Assembly: GCA_020629055.1 (NCBI GenBank)
Contig: JAHDEB010000005.1
Span: 1 to 33,526 of the forward strand
Reading direction: 5' to 3'
Length of the DNA: 33,526 nucleotides
DNA from: Chloroflexota bacterium
GTDB taxonomy: Bacteria; Chloroflexota; Anaerolineae; Promineifilales; Promineifilaceae
The translations under genes were made by a program, and so were the position numbers. Under the pieces are notes generated by a model. The model saw only the letters and a list, made by a program, of their open reading frames with translations, made no database searches and had not been told where the DNA came from. Positions 18,427 to 26,866 of the stretch are shown here, one piece after another. How positions within the stretch are numbered: position 1 is the stretch's first letter; each line of letters begins with the position of its first letter.

Positions 18427-18497
18427 GCGGCTATGGTGTAGTGGTAACATACCACCTTCCCAAGGTGTTGTCACGAGTTCGAGTCTCGTTAGCCGCT
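18427..18497 (+). tRNA. tRNA-Gly (anticodon CCC)
   Basis: A 71-base cloverleaf. The acceptor stem is GCGGCTA/TAGCCGC with discriminator T. The D arm is closed by GTG/CAT. The anticodon stem CCACC/GGTGT holds the loop TTCCCAA, giving anticodon CCC (reads GGG). The T arm is ACGAG-TTCGAGT-CTCGT. The outermost anticodon-stem pair is a C-T mismatch, the other four pair. CCA is not encoded and would be added after transcription. Confidence 0.93.
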
Positions 18498-18515
18498 CTA
18501 TTTATTTTTTATGAC

Positions 18516-18540
18516 AGGCCCTTTTAGGGCCTATTTTTTT
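18516..18540 (+). terminator. Terminator after tRNA-Gly
   Basis: AGGCCCT (18516-18522) and AGGGCCT (18526-18532) form a stem with a 3-base loop, followed by ATTTTTTT. It separates the tRNA transcript from pyrF. Confidence 0.85.
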
Positions 18541-18604
18541 GCCTGTTTGAATTAGACTTTTCATGTTTACGAAAACATAAAAAGTAATCAATTAAAAGAA
18601 CAAA

Positions 18605-19417
18605 ATGTATTTGGAAAAGTTAAAAGAAGCACAAAAGAAAAATAATTCTTGGGTCTGTATCGGTCTGGACCCACAACCAGACAAATTACCGATTCAGGCG
18701 ACCCATCTATGGGATGAGCCGGTATTGCCATTTAACAAGGCGATTATCGATGCGACGGCCGATATCGCTTGTGCATTTAAACCGAATTTGGGGTTTTATT
18801 TGCAATGGGGTGCCGCAGGTATCATCGCCCTAGAACGAACCGTTCAATATATCCCCAAACATATTCCGATCATTATTGACTGCAAAGCGGGGGATATCGG
18901 ACACACTCAAATGGCCTGGGCTAAAGGGCTTTTTGACCAATGGGGCGCAGATGCATTTGTCATCAACCCTTATGTCGGCCGGGATGCGATCGAACCGATC
19001 ATAAAACAATGGCCCGACAAAGGTGTGTACGTGTTAGGTCGAACATCCAATCCATCTGCTCCTGACTTTCAGGGGGATATGGACAATCCTGACGATTTAT
19101 CGCGAAAAGTGATCACCAAGGTTAACGATTTGCGCCAGCCAGACCATGGAGCGGTCGGCCTAGTGATCGGGGCGACGTGGCCCGAAGAAATGCAAATGGC
19201 GCGTGAGGAAGCCCCACACGCACCGTTTTTGATCCCTGGAATCGGGGCCCAAGGTGGCAGCTTAGAAACCTCTGTCAAATATGGCGCAGATTCTGTTGCT
19301 GGCCCACTAATTAGCTCATCGCGAGGCATTATCTATGCAGGCAATGGGTATGACTTTGCAGACAAGGCGCGCGCGGCCGCCATTGAATTACGAGACAAGA
19401 TTAACGCGCTGCGCTAA
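18605..19417 (+). CDS. pyrF: Orotidine 5'-phosphate decarboxylase
   Basis: The 270-residue enzyme makes UMP from OMP, the last step of pyrimidine synthesis. It is of the type 2 OMPDC group: WVCIGLDPQPDKLP at the N terminus, AFKPNLGFY, the catalytic IIDCKAGDIGHT (Lys94 in the Asp-Lys-Asp array), VINPYVGRDAIEP, VLGRTSNPSA, and the phosphate-binding end PGIGAQGG followed by SSRGIIYA. The length fits the group. The ATG has only a weak purine-rich leader. It is followed 20 bases later by pyrB, so the two pyrimidine genes form an operon. It lies just after the tRNA-Gly terminator and should have its own promoter, which I could not identify with confidence. Confidence 0.96.
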   Translation: MYLEKLKEAQKKNNSWVCIGLDPQPDKLPIQATHLWDEPVLPFNKAIIDATADIACAFKPNLGFYLQWGAAGIIALERTVQYIPKHIPIIIDCKAGDIGHTQMAWAKGLFDQWGADAFVINPYVGRDAIEPIIKQWPDKGVYVLGRTSNPSAPDFQGDMDNPDDLSRKVITKVNDLRQPDHGAVGLVIGATWPEEMQMAREEAPHAPFLIPGIGAQGGSLETSVKYGADSVAGPLISSSRGIIYAGNGYDFADKARAAAIELRDKINALR

Positions 19418-19437
19418 TCGGCTCACTCATTTAACTC

Positions 19438-20424
19438 ATGGAAATAAATCCACTATTTAACTTTGACAATCTAAATATGCCAGAAGAAGTGCGCGGCGTA
19501 TTGTATGGACAAGATATTCTATCTGTCTCTCAATTTAACAAAGACACACTTGAATATATCTTTACCCGCACAAGAGAGATGCGAGAGATGGTACGCGTCC
19601 AAGGAACGGCCGACCTGCTAAAAGGGAAAGTTGCTGCGTTTATCTTTTATGAACCAAGCACCCGTACAAGCTCGTCATTTATTGCGGCCACCCAGCGTTT
19701 GGGCGGCGGCATCATCCCGATCACATCTGGCGTTTCCTTTAGCTCTGTCAGCAAAGGGGAAACTTTGGAAGATACGATGCGCGTGCTGCAACAATATGCA
19801 GATGTCATCGTTTTACGCCATCCTCAAATCGGTTCAGCAAAACGGGCGGCAGCCGCGGCCGATGTCCCGGTCATCAACGCTGGGGATGGGCCTGGTGAAC
19901 ATCCCACCCAAGCTTTGTTAGACCTATTTACCATCCAAGATGAATTGGGCAAAATCGATGGGTTAAAAATCGCTATGGTTGGAGATTTACGCTACGGCCG
20001 GACGGTGCATTCGCTCACCCGCCTGCTGATGCAGTACAACGTCAGCTTACGCTATGTTTCACCCGAAATCTTGCGTTTACCGCTGAATCTGATGAATCAG
20101 GTCATCGACGCAAAAATCGATGTACGCGAAACCCATAACATCGCCGATGTCATCTCTGATGTAGACGTCTTGTACATGACTCGAGTACAGAAAGAGCGCT
20201 TCACAGATTTAGAGCAATATGAAAGTGTCAAAGGTTACTATGTGCTCAATCAAGAACTGATGGATCAGGCAAAAGAGAAGATGATCGTGATGCATCCCTT
20301 GCCACGTGTGGGGGAAATTGACGAAGCGATCGATGATGATCCCCGTTCAGGCTGGTTCCGGCAAGCACAGAACGGGATGTTTGTGCGCATGACCCTGCTG
20401 GCTGGGGTCTTAGGTCGCGCTTAA
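19438..20424 (+). CDS. pyrB: Aspartate carbamoyltransferase catalytic chain
   Basis: The 328-residue enzyme joins carbamoyl phosphate and aspartate in the first committed step of pyrimidine synthesis. It has the carbamoyl-phosphate site [11 protein letters not shown] (Ser74-Thr77), [16 protein letters not shown] with the loop lysine, HPTQALLD (His155), [14 protein letters not shown], and [10 protein letters not shown] near the C terminus. The ARVQKE-type segment reads TRVQKERF. No pyrI regulatory subunit gene follows; the next gene is on the other strand. Second gene of a pyrF-pyrB pair, so the locus brings the first and last steps of the pathway together. No good ribosome site is seen before the ATG, so translation may depend on coupling with pyrF. 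Confidence 0.96.
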   Translation: MEINPLFNFDNLNMPEEVRGVLYGQDILSVSQFNKDTLEYIFTRTREMREMVRVQGTADLLKGKVAAFIFYEPSTRTSSSFIAATQRLGGGIIPITSGVSFSSVSKGETLEDTMRVLQQYADVIVLRHPQIGSAKRAAAAADVPVINAGDGPGEHPTQALLDLFTIQDELGKIDGLKIAMVGDLRYGRTVHSLTRLLMQYNVSLRYVSPEILRLPLNLMNQVIDAKIDVRETHNIADVISDVDVLYMTRVQKERFTDLEQYESVKGYYVLNQELMDQAKEKMIVMHPLPRVGEIDEAIDDDPRSGWFRQAQNGMFVRMTLLAGVLGRA

Positions 20425-20443
20425 GACATATCATTCAATCAAA

Positions 20444-20485
20444 ACAAAAAAAGGGCGGACCGAGTAAAATCGATCCGCCCTTTTT
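20444..20485. terminator. Bidirectional terminator after pyrB
   Basis: GGGCGGA (20453-20459) pairs with TCCGCCC (20474-20480), with a small inner CGA/TCG extension, flanked by an A-run on the left and TTTTT on the right. It lies between the convergent pyrB and lipoprotein genes. Confidence 0.92.
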
Positions 20486-20531
20486 AGATTGGCAACCGGC
20501 TAATAAACTCGGTTGCTATAAAGTTCATCTC

Positions 20532-22439
20532 TTAGTTTTGAAAATACGAACTGTCTACAGCTGGGATTTCAAAACTAATCGCTGATCCATCAGCCGTTAA
20601 CCCGCTAAAGGTCCACACTGGAATCAGGTAGTTAGACTGAATAGGAGCATACATATCTTCGGCCTCGTTGTATTGCGGCCAAGAGACCCCATATCCAAAC
20701 TCGGCAGCTTCAATCGTCACTTGACTCAGATCGATATCACCAAAGCCTGCTCCATCAACCGGAATTGGTGCGATGTCGAGAGAAATAACTTCGTCGTCTT
20801 CCAAACCATAGTCGACAAACTCGCTCATGTATTGCCAGTCAAACAGTGGCATGCCAGCCTCTGTCTCACCGACTTGAAATCCGTCAGCAAATAGCTGAAG
20901 CCCTTCCGGCAGGTCGGCCGGTGCATTCATCAGTTGTAGTCGGCCGTTTGCTTCAGAGTCGATATAGACGTTATCACCATCGCGGGAAACAGTTCCTTGT
21001 ACAAAGAGTTGGCTTGAATATGGAATTGATCGTGCGCCATCTGCTACAAAGGTCAGTTGACCAGAACCATGGTCTCTATAAGAGCCAAAGATTTGGAAAA
21101 CCCCTTCAGGGCTTGTCGCGACGAGCATGCCAACTTCGGCCGGAGCCTCAATTCGCATCCCGTTCACAAAAATAATCGGCAAGCTGTCATCCGCCACCGG
21201 ATTATAAATTAATGGGTAACCGTATAAATTGGCCGACTGCCCAGCAACACCTTGAGCAAGCCAAACTTGAGGTTCGTCTACTTCAACATCGTTCGCAATC
21301 GGATCAATTGGGAAGAATCCACCGTCAAAGTTCCAAAAAGCAGAACCATCAGCCAAGCTGGGCATTAAGTTGGCCCAAGCCGCCTCTGCTGTCAACAATG
21401 GATAGTCGCCAATAACAGTGCTTTCAGCGTATACGTCTAAAAATGTGGATCGAATAAACGGTTCACCATTCCCATCAAAATCAAAGTACATGCCCATAAC
21501 CGGCTGCTTGATCGTTAATCCGTTGTAAATTGGAAAAACCAACACATTACCGAATGGCTCTACAACAAGCTCATATTCAAAGTCTACGTTTAGTTCAGCG
21601 ATTTTTGCTTCCGTCAGCGCAATTAATTCCGCTTCTGGGTAAGTTTGGCTCAGGTCAAACTCCTCACGAACCACATTCGCCATTGTGTCGATCCATAGAG
21701 AACCATCCATCATTGTGATTTGTCTTTCTTCATCAAACCCAACAAAGGGCATCCCTCTAAAACTTCCATCTGAAGCGATTTCCATCTCTTCGATCATGTC
21801 TAGAGACAATTGTTCTTGGTACAGTGGACCTGCAAAGCCATTTTGCTGCATCAGCTCTAGAGCGAGCTCGGCCGTCATCGGCCGTCTCATCCGCTCAATC
21901 ACTTGCAACGTATCCGGCGTTACGGGGAAATCCCCTGCCAGAACAAATTGGGTCTCCGCAAACATTGCGACCGGGTCAATCATCATCGAGCTTTCGACCA
22001 TATCACCCGCAGCTGAGATAGCGCCAGATTCCGCAATCGCCTCGCCGCCGCCACCCACTGGGCCGGGCGCCCCACCACTGCCCGATCCTGAGGCAGCGAG
22101 AGCTGGTAGCTTCCTTAAATCAGATTCAACAACCTCTTCGGCCGCTGTTTCTTCAACGACAGGTGCCTCTGGCTCAGGATACCCTTCCGCCAAGCTAACT
22201 TCTTCAGCTTCGGTTGCACTGTCTTCTTCAGCCATTTCCGCTTCAGGGGCTGGATAAGAGTCTGGCTCTTTAACCACCTCAACCTCTTCAGCAATCTTAT
22301 CTTCGTTAACAACAGGTTTTAAAGCGTCCTCTACTACCGCCTGATCTACTTCGGCAGTTTCCTCGACAAATTGTGGCGAACACGCCATTAAAAATGTGAA
22401 GAATAAGGTCAGAATTAAAATTGATTTTTTCTTGAACAT
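20532..22439 (-). CDS. Large acidic lipoprotein, unknown function
   Basis: A 635-residue exported protein. The N terminus MFKKKSILILTLFFTFLMAC is a lipoprotein signal with the lipidated cysteine at residue 20 (lipobox LMAC). Residues about 21-110 are a low-complexity, Glu/Ala/Pro/Val-rich linker with two similar blocks, SYPAPEAEMAEE and GYPEPEAPVVEE. A short glycine-rich stretch (SGSGSGGAPGPVGGGG) follows. The remaining roughly 480 residues look like a globular beta-rich domain with many short hydrophobic strands and aromatic residues, for which I recognise no family. AGGAGG about 5 bases upstream of the ATG is a strong ribosome site. The gene is monocistronic, with terminators or opposite-strand genes at both ends. 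The likely place is the outer face of the membrane, with the acidic linker as a spacer. Confidence 0.85.
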   Translation of the reverse strand: MFKKKSILILTLFFTFLMACSPQFVEETAEVDQAVVEDALKPVVNEDKIAEEVEVVKEPDSYPAPEAEMAEEDSATEAEEVSLAEGYPEPEAPVVEETAAEEVVESDLRKLPALAASGSGSGGAPGPVGGGGEAIAESGAISAAGDMVESSMMIDPVAMFAETQFVLAGDFPVTPDTLQVIERMRRPMTAELALELMQQNGFAGPLYQEQLSLDMIEEMEIASDGSFRGMPFVGFDEERQITMMDGSLWIDTMANVVREEFDLSQTYPEAELIALTEAKIAELNVDFEYELVVEPFGNVLVFPIYNGLTIKQPVMGMYFDFDGNGEPFIRSTFLDVYAESTVIGDYPLLTAEAAWANLMPSLADGSAFWNFDGGFFPIDPIANDVEVDEPQVWLAQGVAGQSANLYGYPLIYNPVADDSLPIIFVNGMRIEAPAEVGMLVATSPEGVFQIFGSYRDHGSGQLTFVADGARSIPYSSQLFVQGTVSRDGDNVYIDSEANGRLQLMNAPADLPEGLQLFADGFQVGETEAGMPLFDWQYMSEFVDYGLEDDEVISLDIAPIPVDGAGFGDIDLSQVTIEAAEFGYGVSWPQYNEAEDMYAPIQSNYLIPVWTFSGLTADGSAISFEIPAVDSSYFQN

Positions 22440-22518
22440 TGAACCTCCTACTTGGTTCCTGTAATTGCGCCCAGCCTGTGCAGGACGCTTTTAGTTTAGC
22501 GGAAAAGGTCTTAAATCC

Positions 22519-22546
22519 TTGATTTTTATACCCGCTTGCTTATAAA
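22519..22546 (+). promoter_or_regulatory. Candidate glpK promoter
   Basis: TTGATT (22519-22524) and TATAAA (22541-22546) are 16 bases apart, about 95 bases upstream of the glycerol kinase ATG. Each hexamer is near consensus. No operator is visible. Confidence 0.4.
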
Positions 22547-22641
22547 ACGATGATTGTTTGAAAAAAGTTCCATCCGTTGGCCCAAACCGATGTTGTTTTG
22601 TAAACTCACAGCGACTAATTTAGAAAAAGGAGTGCAGCGCA

Positions 22642-24147
22642 ATGACCCAATATGTCGCTTCAATTGACCAAGGAACAACAAGTACACGGTGTATGATCTT
22701 TAACCATGCAGGGGAACCTGTCGGAATGCACCAAATGGAACATGAGCAGATCATGCCTCAACCAGGCTGGGTGGAACACGATCCACTTGAAATTTGGTCC
22801 AACACTGAAAAAGTGATCAAAGCAGCCATCGAATCGGCTGATTTAACGGCGGCCGATATCGTAGCCGTCGGCATTACCAATCAGCGCGAAACAACAATCG
22901 TGTGGGATAAAACGACCGGCCAACCGCTGCACAATGCTGTTGTATGGATGGATACGCGCAATGCCGAAGTCGTTGCAGATCTTGTAAAAGATGGCGGACA
23001 GGATCGCTTCCGGCCGAAGACCGGACTGCCACTTGCCACTTACTTTTCAGGGCTAAAAATCAAATGGCTGCTAGATCATATTCCTGCGGTACGTCAGGCG
23101 GCAGACGCTGGCAACGCTATGTTTGGCAACGTTGACACATGGCTCCTATGGAACCTGACCGGTGGCACAAACGGGGGCGTGTATATCACAGATGTGACCA
23201 ATGCGTCCCGCACCATGTTGATGAACCTAGATACCCTGTCTTGGAATAGTGACATCGCGGAAACAATGGGAATCCCCATGAGTATGTTGCCGGAAATTCG
23301 ATCTTCCTCAGAAGTTTATGGCCACACTTTAGCAGACGGCCCATTTGGCGCGAAAATCCCAATTTCAGGCATTTTGGGGGATCAACACGCGGCAACCGTC
23401 GGGCAAACCTGCTTCTCGGCCGGAGAGGCCAAAAACACCTACGGCACCGGCTGTTTCATGATTTTAAATACCGGGACCGAAATCGTACAATCGAACAACG
23501 GCCTGCTTACCACCGTTTGCTACAAATTTGGCGATCAACCGGCCGTATACGCGTTAGAAGGATCAATCGCCATCGCAGGTGCCTTGGTCCAATGGCTGCG
23601 GGACAACCTGAAATTAATTGATGATGCGGCGAAAGTCGAAGATTTAGCCAAAACGGTTGAGGACAACGGCGGCATCTACTTTGTGCCTGCGTTTAGCGGC
23701 CTGTATGCCCCCTATTGGCGGGATGATGCCCGCGGTGCCATCGTCGGAATGACTCGCTTTGTTAATCAAGGCCATTTCGCACGGGCTACGCTTGAAGCCA
23801 CAGCTTTCCAAACGCGTGAAGTTTTAGATGCGATGAATGCGGACTCTGGCGTTGACCTAACGGCGCTAAAAGTAGATGGTGGCATGGTGCAAAACGAGCT
23901 GCTGATGCAGTTCCAAGCAGATGTGCTCAATGTTCCGGTCATTCGGCCGACTGTGCCTGAAACAACCTCATTAGGTGCGGCGTATGCGGCCGGGCTAGCG
24001 GTTGGTTTCTGGAAAAATACAGATGAAATGCGCAAAAATTGGGGAGAAGACAAACGTTGGACACCCGATAGTGAAAGTAGCGCTTCGACCGATCTATTTA
24101 AGATGTGGAAAAAGGCGGTTACCCGCACATTCGATTGGGTCGAATAG
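22642..24147 (+). CDS. glpK: Glycerol kinase
   Basis: A 501-residue FGGY-family kinase that phosphorylates glycerol to glycerol 3-phosphate with ATP. It opens with [14 protein letters not shown] (ATP-phosphate loop, Asp9-Arg16), then [32 protein letters not shown] (glycerol contacts), [36 protein letters not shown] and the ATP-binding [19 protein letters not shown]. Length matches bacterial GlpK. AAGGAG (22627-22632) lies 9 bases before the ATG. No glpF or glpD neighbour is visible, so glycerol uptake and oxidation genes would be elsewhere. Confidence 0.97.
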   Translation: MTQYVASIDQGTTSTRCMIFNHAGEPVGMHQMEHEQIMPQPGWVEHDPLEIWSNTEKVIKAAIESADLTAADIVAVGITNQRETTIVWDKTTGQPLHNAVVWMDTRNAEVVADLVKDGGQDRFRPKTGLPLATYFSGLKIKWLLDHIPAVRQAADAGNAMFGNVDTWLLWNLTGGTNGGVYITDVTNASRTMLMNLDTLSWNSDIAETMGIPMSMLPEIRSSSEVYGHTLADGPFGAKIPISGILGDQHAATVGQTCFSAGEAKNTYGTGCFMILNTGTEIVQSNNGLLTTVCYKFGDQPAVYALEGSIAIAGALVQWLRDNLKLIDDAAKVEDLAKTVEDNGGIYFVPAFSGLYAPYWRDDARGAIVGMTRFVNQGHFARATLEATAFQTREVLDAMNADSGVDLTALKVDGGMVQNELLMQFQADVLNVPVIRPTVPETTSLGAAYAAGLAVGFWKNTDEMRKNWGEDKRWTPDSESSASTDLFKMWKKAVTRTFDWVE

Positions 24148-24163
24148 CCCTATAAATCGCAAA

Positions 24164-24196
24164 ACGATGATGCTGAGTGCTTCTCAGCATCATCGT
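24164..24196. terminator. Hairpin between glpK and the DUF900 hydrolase
   Basis: ACGATGATGCTGAG (24164-24177) and CTCAGCATCATCGT (24183-24196) form a perfect 14-base-pair stem with a 5-base loop, 16 bases after the glpK stop. On the minus strand it is followed by TTTTGCGATTT, a weak U-tract; on the plus strand there is none. Confidence 0.7.
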
Positions 24197-24221
24197 CATG
24201 AGGAGTTCCGCTTAACCACCA

Positions 24222-25601
24222 TCAATCCTGATTGATAATCTCCCAATATGTCTTGGGGCCTGGGGCCTGACGCAGATTCTCTCGTTTCGACGGGGCCAAA
24301 TTTCCAAAAACCAGCTTCATCATGTCACCAAGCACGGTTCGATTGTTCTGGTAAAAATTATGCCCCAAAAACGACCCATCAACGGCCGTTGCATCAACCG
24401 TATCAACCGAGTCAACAACCAGCGGGTCATTGTCTCTTTCGCCCGCACGTGCAAAGCCATGCAAGAATTGTGACAGCTCAAGCGCTAAGTCGCTCTCATT
24501 GATGTAAAGCGTATACCGTTCAGCCTTGCCTGCAAATTTCCTGGCCCGCTGGCTAAACACATCCTTATCTACATCGGGTGATGCGAAGATGACTTGTCCT
24601 AGTTTTCCAGCAATCTTCCGATCATCGGCCGTCTGCATCCCCTGAGATAACAAACGATTCCCCATACTGTGAGCCAAAATATGAATTTTGGTGACATTCA
24701 GCTCGTTCACAACCATTTCTAAAAAGTCATCAAAGAATGGTTGGCCATGCTTAATATTGGCTTCATCCCCTAAATAACGCAGGGTCCGGGTGTATGATGG
24801 CCAGCTATACGTGATCGGAATCCCTTTAAAGCCGATATCTGTGGCGATCTGAGCGGTCAAGCGCAACGCACCACCAAAAGAAACGTTATACCCATGAATA
24901 TAGATAAGCGCCTCATTCTGTTGGGCATTGGCCAACGATTGGTTGGCACTGGAAACAAAGCCCCCCTTTTCTAAAACATCGAGAGACATCACCAAGACAT
25001 GCTTCTTAGGATCAGCCTTCTCACGCCAAAATCGACTTGGGGTTTCTAACTCCCCAGCAACGTGGGTTTTGGGCATACTGACATGTGCCAAACCATAGGT
25101 AAGCTGATTGCTTCGTCTGCCAGTGAACGATCGCTGTAATTTATACCGTTTATCACGCTTGCGGTTGGTCGCAAAATGAACCGGCACCAAATAATAATCA
25201 GGTTCTTCTTCAATTAATTCCGCCGACTCTTGCTCTTCGATTTCAACTTCAAATTCAACTGCAGCAGACTCTTCTTCAAATTCATTATCTATCTCTACAG
25301 AAGCCTCGGGCATGGCGACATCAAATTCCGGCAGATGCTCTCCCATAATGCATTGGTAGGCATCCCCGATTAAAGTCATCGCATCTGGATACGGATGAAA
25401 GTGATCGACGAGAACATTCAGAAGATAATCATCGGCCGGATCATCCATCCCCTCCATTTTAGCCAAATCGGCCAGAAGCCCCTTTTTCACCTCTGGCCAA
25501 TCTTGCCCCACCCGCTGGGGCAGATTTTTCCATACAACAGACAATAGCTCCATCATCTGTTCATTTGTGGTCACGTTATCTTCAGCTCGGCTTGATCTCA
25601 T
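24222..25601 (-). CDS. DUF900 alpha/beta hydrolase with N-terminal helical domain
   Basis: A 459-residue protein in two parts. Residues 135-459 form a DUF900 (COG4782-type) esterase/lipase-like alpha/beta hydrolase: VPVHFATNRKRD opens the domain, ALIYIHGYNVSF is the oxyanion strand, HILAHSMGNRLL holds the nucleophile Ser312, ASPDVDKDVF offers Asp343 or Asp345, and GHNFY supplies His414. Residues 10-90 are a separate helical domain (MELLSVVWKNLPQRVGQDWPEVKKGLL onward), joined by a Glu-rich linker at about 100-134. I do not recognise the N-terminal domain. There is no signal peptide, so the enzyme is probably cytoplasmic. An AGAGG ribosome site precedes the ATG. Substrate unknown. Confidence 0.87.
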   Translation of the reverse strand: MRSSRAEDNVTTNEQMMELLSVVWKNLPQRVGQDWPEVKKGLLADLAKMEGMDDPADDYLLNVLVDHFHPYPDAMTLIGDAYQCIMGEHLPEFDVAMPEASVEIDNEFEEESAAVEFEVEIEEQESAELIEEEPDYYLVPVHFATNRKRDKRYKLQRSFTGRRSNQLTYGLAHVSMPKTHVAGELETPSRFWREKADPKKHVLVMSLDVLEKGGFVSSANQSLANAQQNEALIYIHGYNVSFGGALRLTAQIATDIGFKGIPITYSWPSYTRTLRYLGDEANIKHGQPFFDDFLEMVVNELNVTKIHILAHSMGNRLLSQGMQTADDRKIAGKLGQVIFASPDVDKDVFSQRARKFAGKAERYTLYINESDLALELSQFLHGFARAGERDNDPLVVDSVDTVDATAVDGSFLGHNFYQNNRTVLGDMMKLVFGNLAPSKRENLRQAPGPKTYWEIINQD

Positions 25602-25857
25602 CTTAGACCTCTTACTAAAATTTTTAATTTTAACAACACATCAATCGTCACATTTAAGCCATTGTCTCAGACTTTTTCAATGTATGCGACCTTGGCTCAA
25701 ATACCATTCACCTGCACACCATACCCAAGTAAAAGCCTGAAAACATCTTTTTGACAGCTTTTAATAAAAGTTGACAAGATATCGGCTACGTCACGCTCGG
25801 CCATGCACCAACTTGAAAAAGCGAGTTGCCCGCGTACCATTTCTCTTCAACTTTGGT

Positions 25858-26805
25858 TCACAATAAATTTAACGTTCCAATGCCTAATCCTTGTTCCCCT
25901 TGTAAGGCATAAATCAAATAAATCTCACCTTGCTCTACAAATATTGCAGGGTCACGCAGCTGGTTAACCGGCTGCATACTTCCCCCACGTTGAGAAGGCT
26001 GAATAGGCAGATCGGATCCTTCCCAAATTTTCATCGGCCGATGAACGTCTACCGCCCGCTCATATTGATCCGGCCGCCAATCGCGCCAGTCACCGGTCAG
26101 ATCAACGGTTGAAAGCAAAATTCGTTCAGGGGAATCCCCTGCTCGGGTCCAAAAAACATGCAGCGTATCCCCCACTTTATACAAAGCGCTATGACGCATA
26201 TCCTGCCCAAAAACGATTTTTCCGAGTTCAAATGGTTCTAACCCATCTGCAGAATGACAGAAAAAACCTGGCATTGCCAAAGTAAACCAGCTGTTACGAT
26301 GCTGGAAAGCCCTCAAATAGGAATAACCGACAATCGGTTCACGTGCTTCCCATTTAAGCCCGTCTTTTGATAACGCAATACGGGATCGCTGGCGGCCGTC
26401 AGGCAATCGGCCGTGGTAATACATGCGCAACTCTTGACGCACATCATCAACAATCACATCCGGAGAGGCGATATGGGGATAATCACCATCGGTGCCGTTT
26501 GCAAACATCTCGGCCGCCTCCGGGTGAACCATCGTCGGGTCTGTGGGCTCTGTCGGAAACCAAGAGTCTGCCAGTGACAACGCACCGGGCCAATGCACGG
26601 TCCAAGGGCCAGCAAGGTCGTCCGCATATGCCAAACGAATTGTCTTTCCCTCATGATGCGCAAAATATAAATAATATCTACCGAGTCGGTTTTGTACCCA
26701 GTCGGGCACACGAATCAAGCTCGGCCCATTGATGTTTCCTTCAAAACGAGGATCGTCATCAACGTGCAAAATCGGTTTTTCAACGAGATAAGAAAATTTA
26801 AACAT
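25858..26805 (-). CDS. GH43-like five-bladed-propeller glycosidase
   Basis: A 315-residue protein with no signal peptide and repeated sheet motifs of a five-bladed propeller, such as YYLYFAHHEGKTIRLAYADDLAGPW, ASPDVIVDDVRQELRMYYHG, SRIALSKDGLKWE, and DPAIFVEQGEIYLIYAL. These patterns (substrate-facing Asp or Glu at blade starts, followed by a Y-Y-H or Y-L-F strand) are those of GH43/GH62/GH117-like enzymes, and the acidic residues at INGPSLIRVPDW, SPDV and RDPA are candidate catalytic positions. The exact family is uncertain. No sugar transporter is adjacent. It is divergent from the ABC exporter gene with a 61-base gap, so their promoters overlap or face each other there. Confidence 0.72.
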   Translation of the reverse strand: MFKFSYLVEKPILHVDDDPRFEGNINGPSLIRVPDWVQNRLGRYYLYFAHHEGKTIRLAYADDLAGPWTVHWPGALSLADSWFPTEPTDPTMVHPEAAEMFANGTDGDYPHIASPDVIVDDVRQELRMYYHGRLPDGRQRSRIALSKDGLKWEAREPIVGYSYLRAFQHRNSWFTLAMPGFFCHSADGLEPFELGKIVFGQDMRHSALYKVGDTLHVFWTRAGDSPERILLSTVDLTGDWRDWRPDQYERAVDVHRPMKIWEGSDLPIQPSQRGGSMQPVNQLRDPAIFVEQGEIYLIYALQGEQGLGIGTLNLL

Positions 26806-26866
26806 AATAATTTGCTATCACCCTTCTTATTTTCGCTCAACTATAAAAAAGATACACTTCTAATCT

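Noticed and set aside
18220-18474. 84-codon open frame on the minus strand
   Set aside because: It runs antisense through the tRNA-Gly gene and its promoter, has no family resemblance and no ribosome site.
18427-18497. tRNA-Gly as an integration site
   Set aside because: No integrase, no duplicated tRNA 3' end and no foreign gene block follow; the next genes are pyrF and pyrB.
20846-21175. 109-codon open frame on the plus strand
   Set aside because: It lies wholly antisense to the lipoprotein gene, whose reading frame, signal and ribosome site are well supported.
21685-22257. 190-codon open frame on the plus strand
   Set aside because: It is the mirror of the low-complexity, repeat-rich 5' part of the lipoprotein gene on the minus strand; Ser/Pro-rich and featureless.
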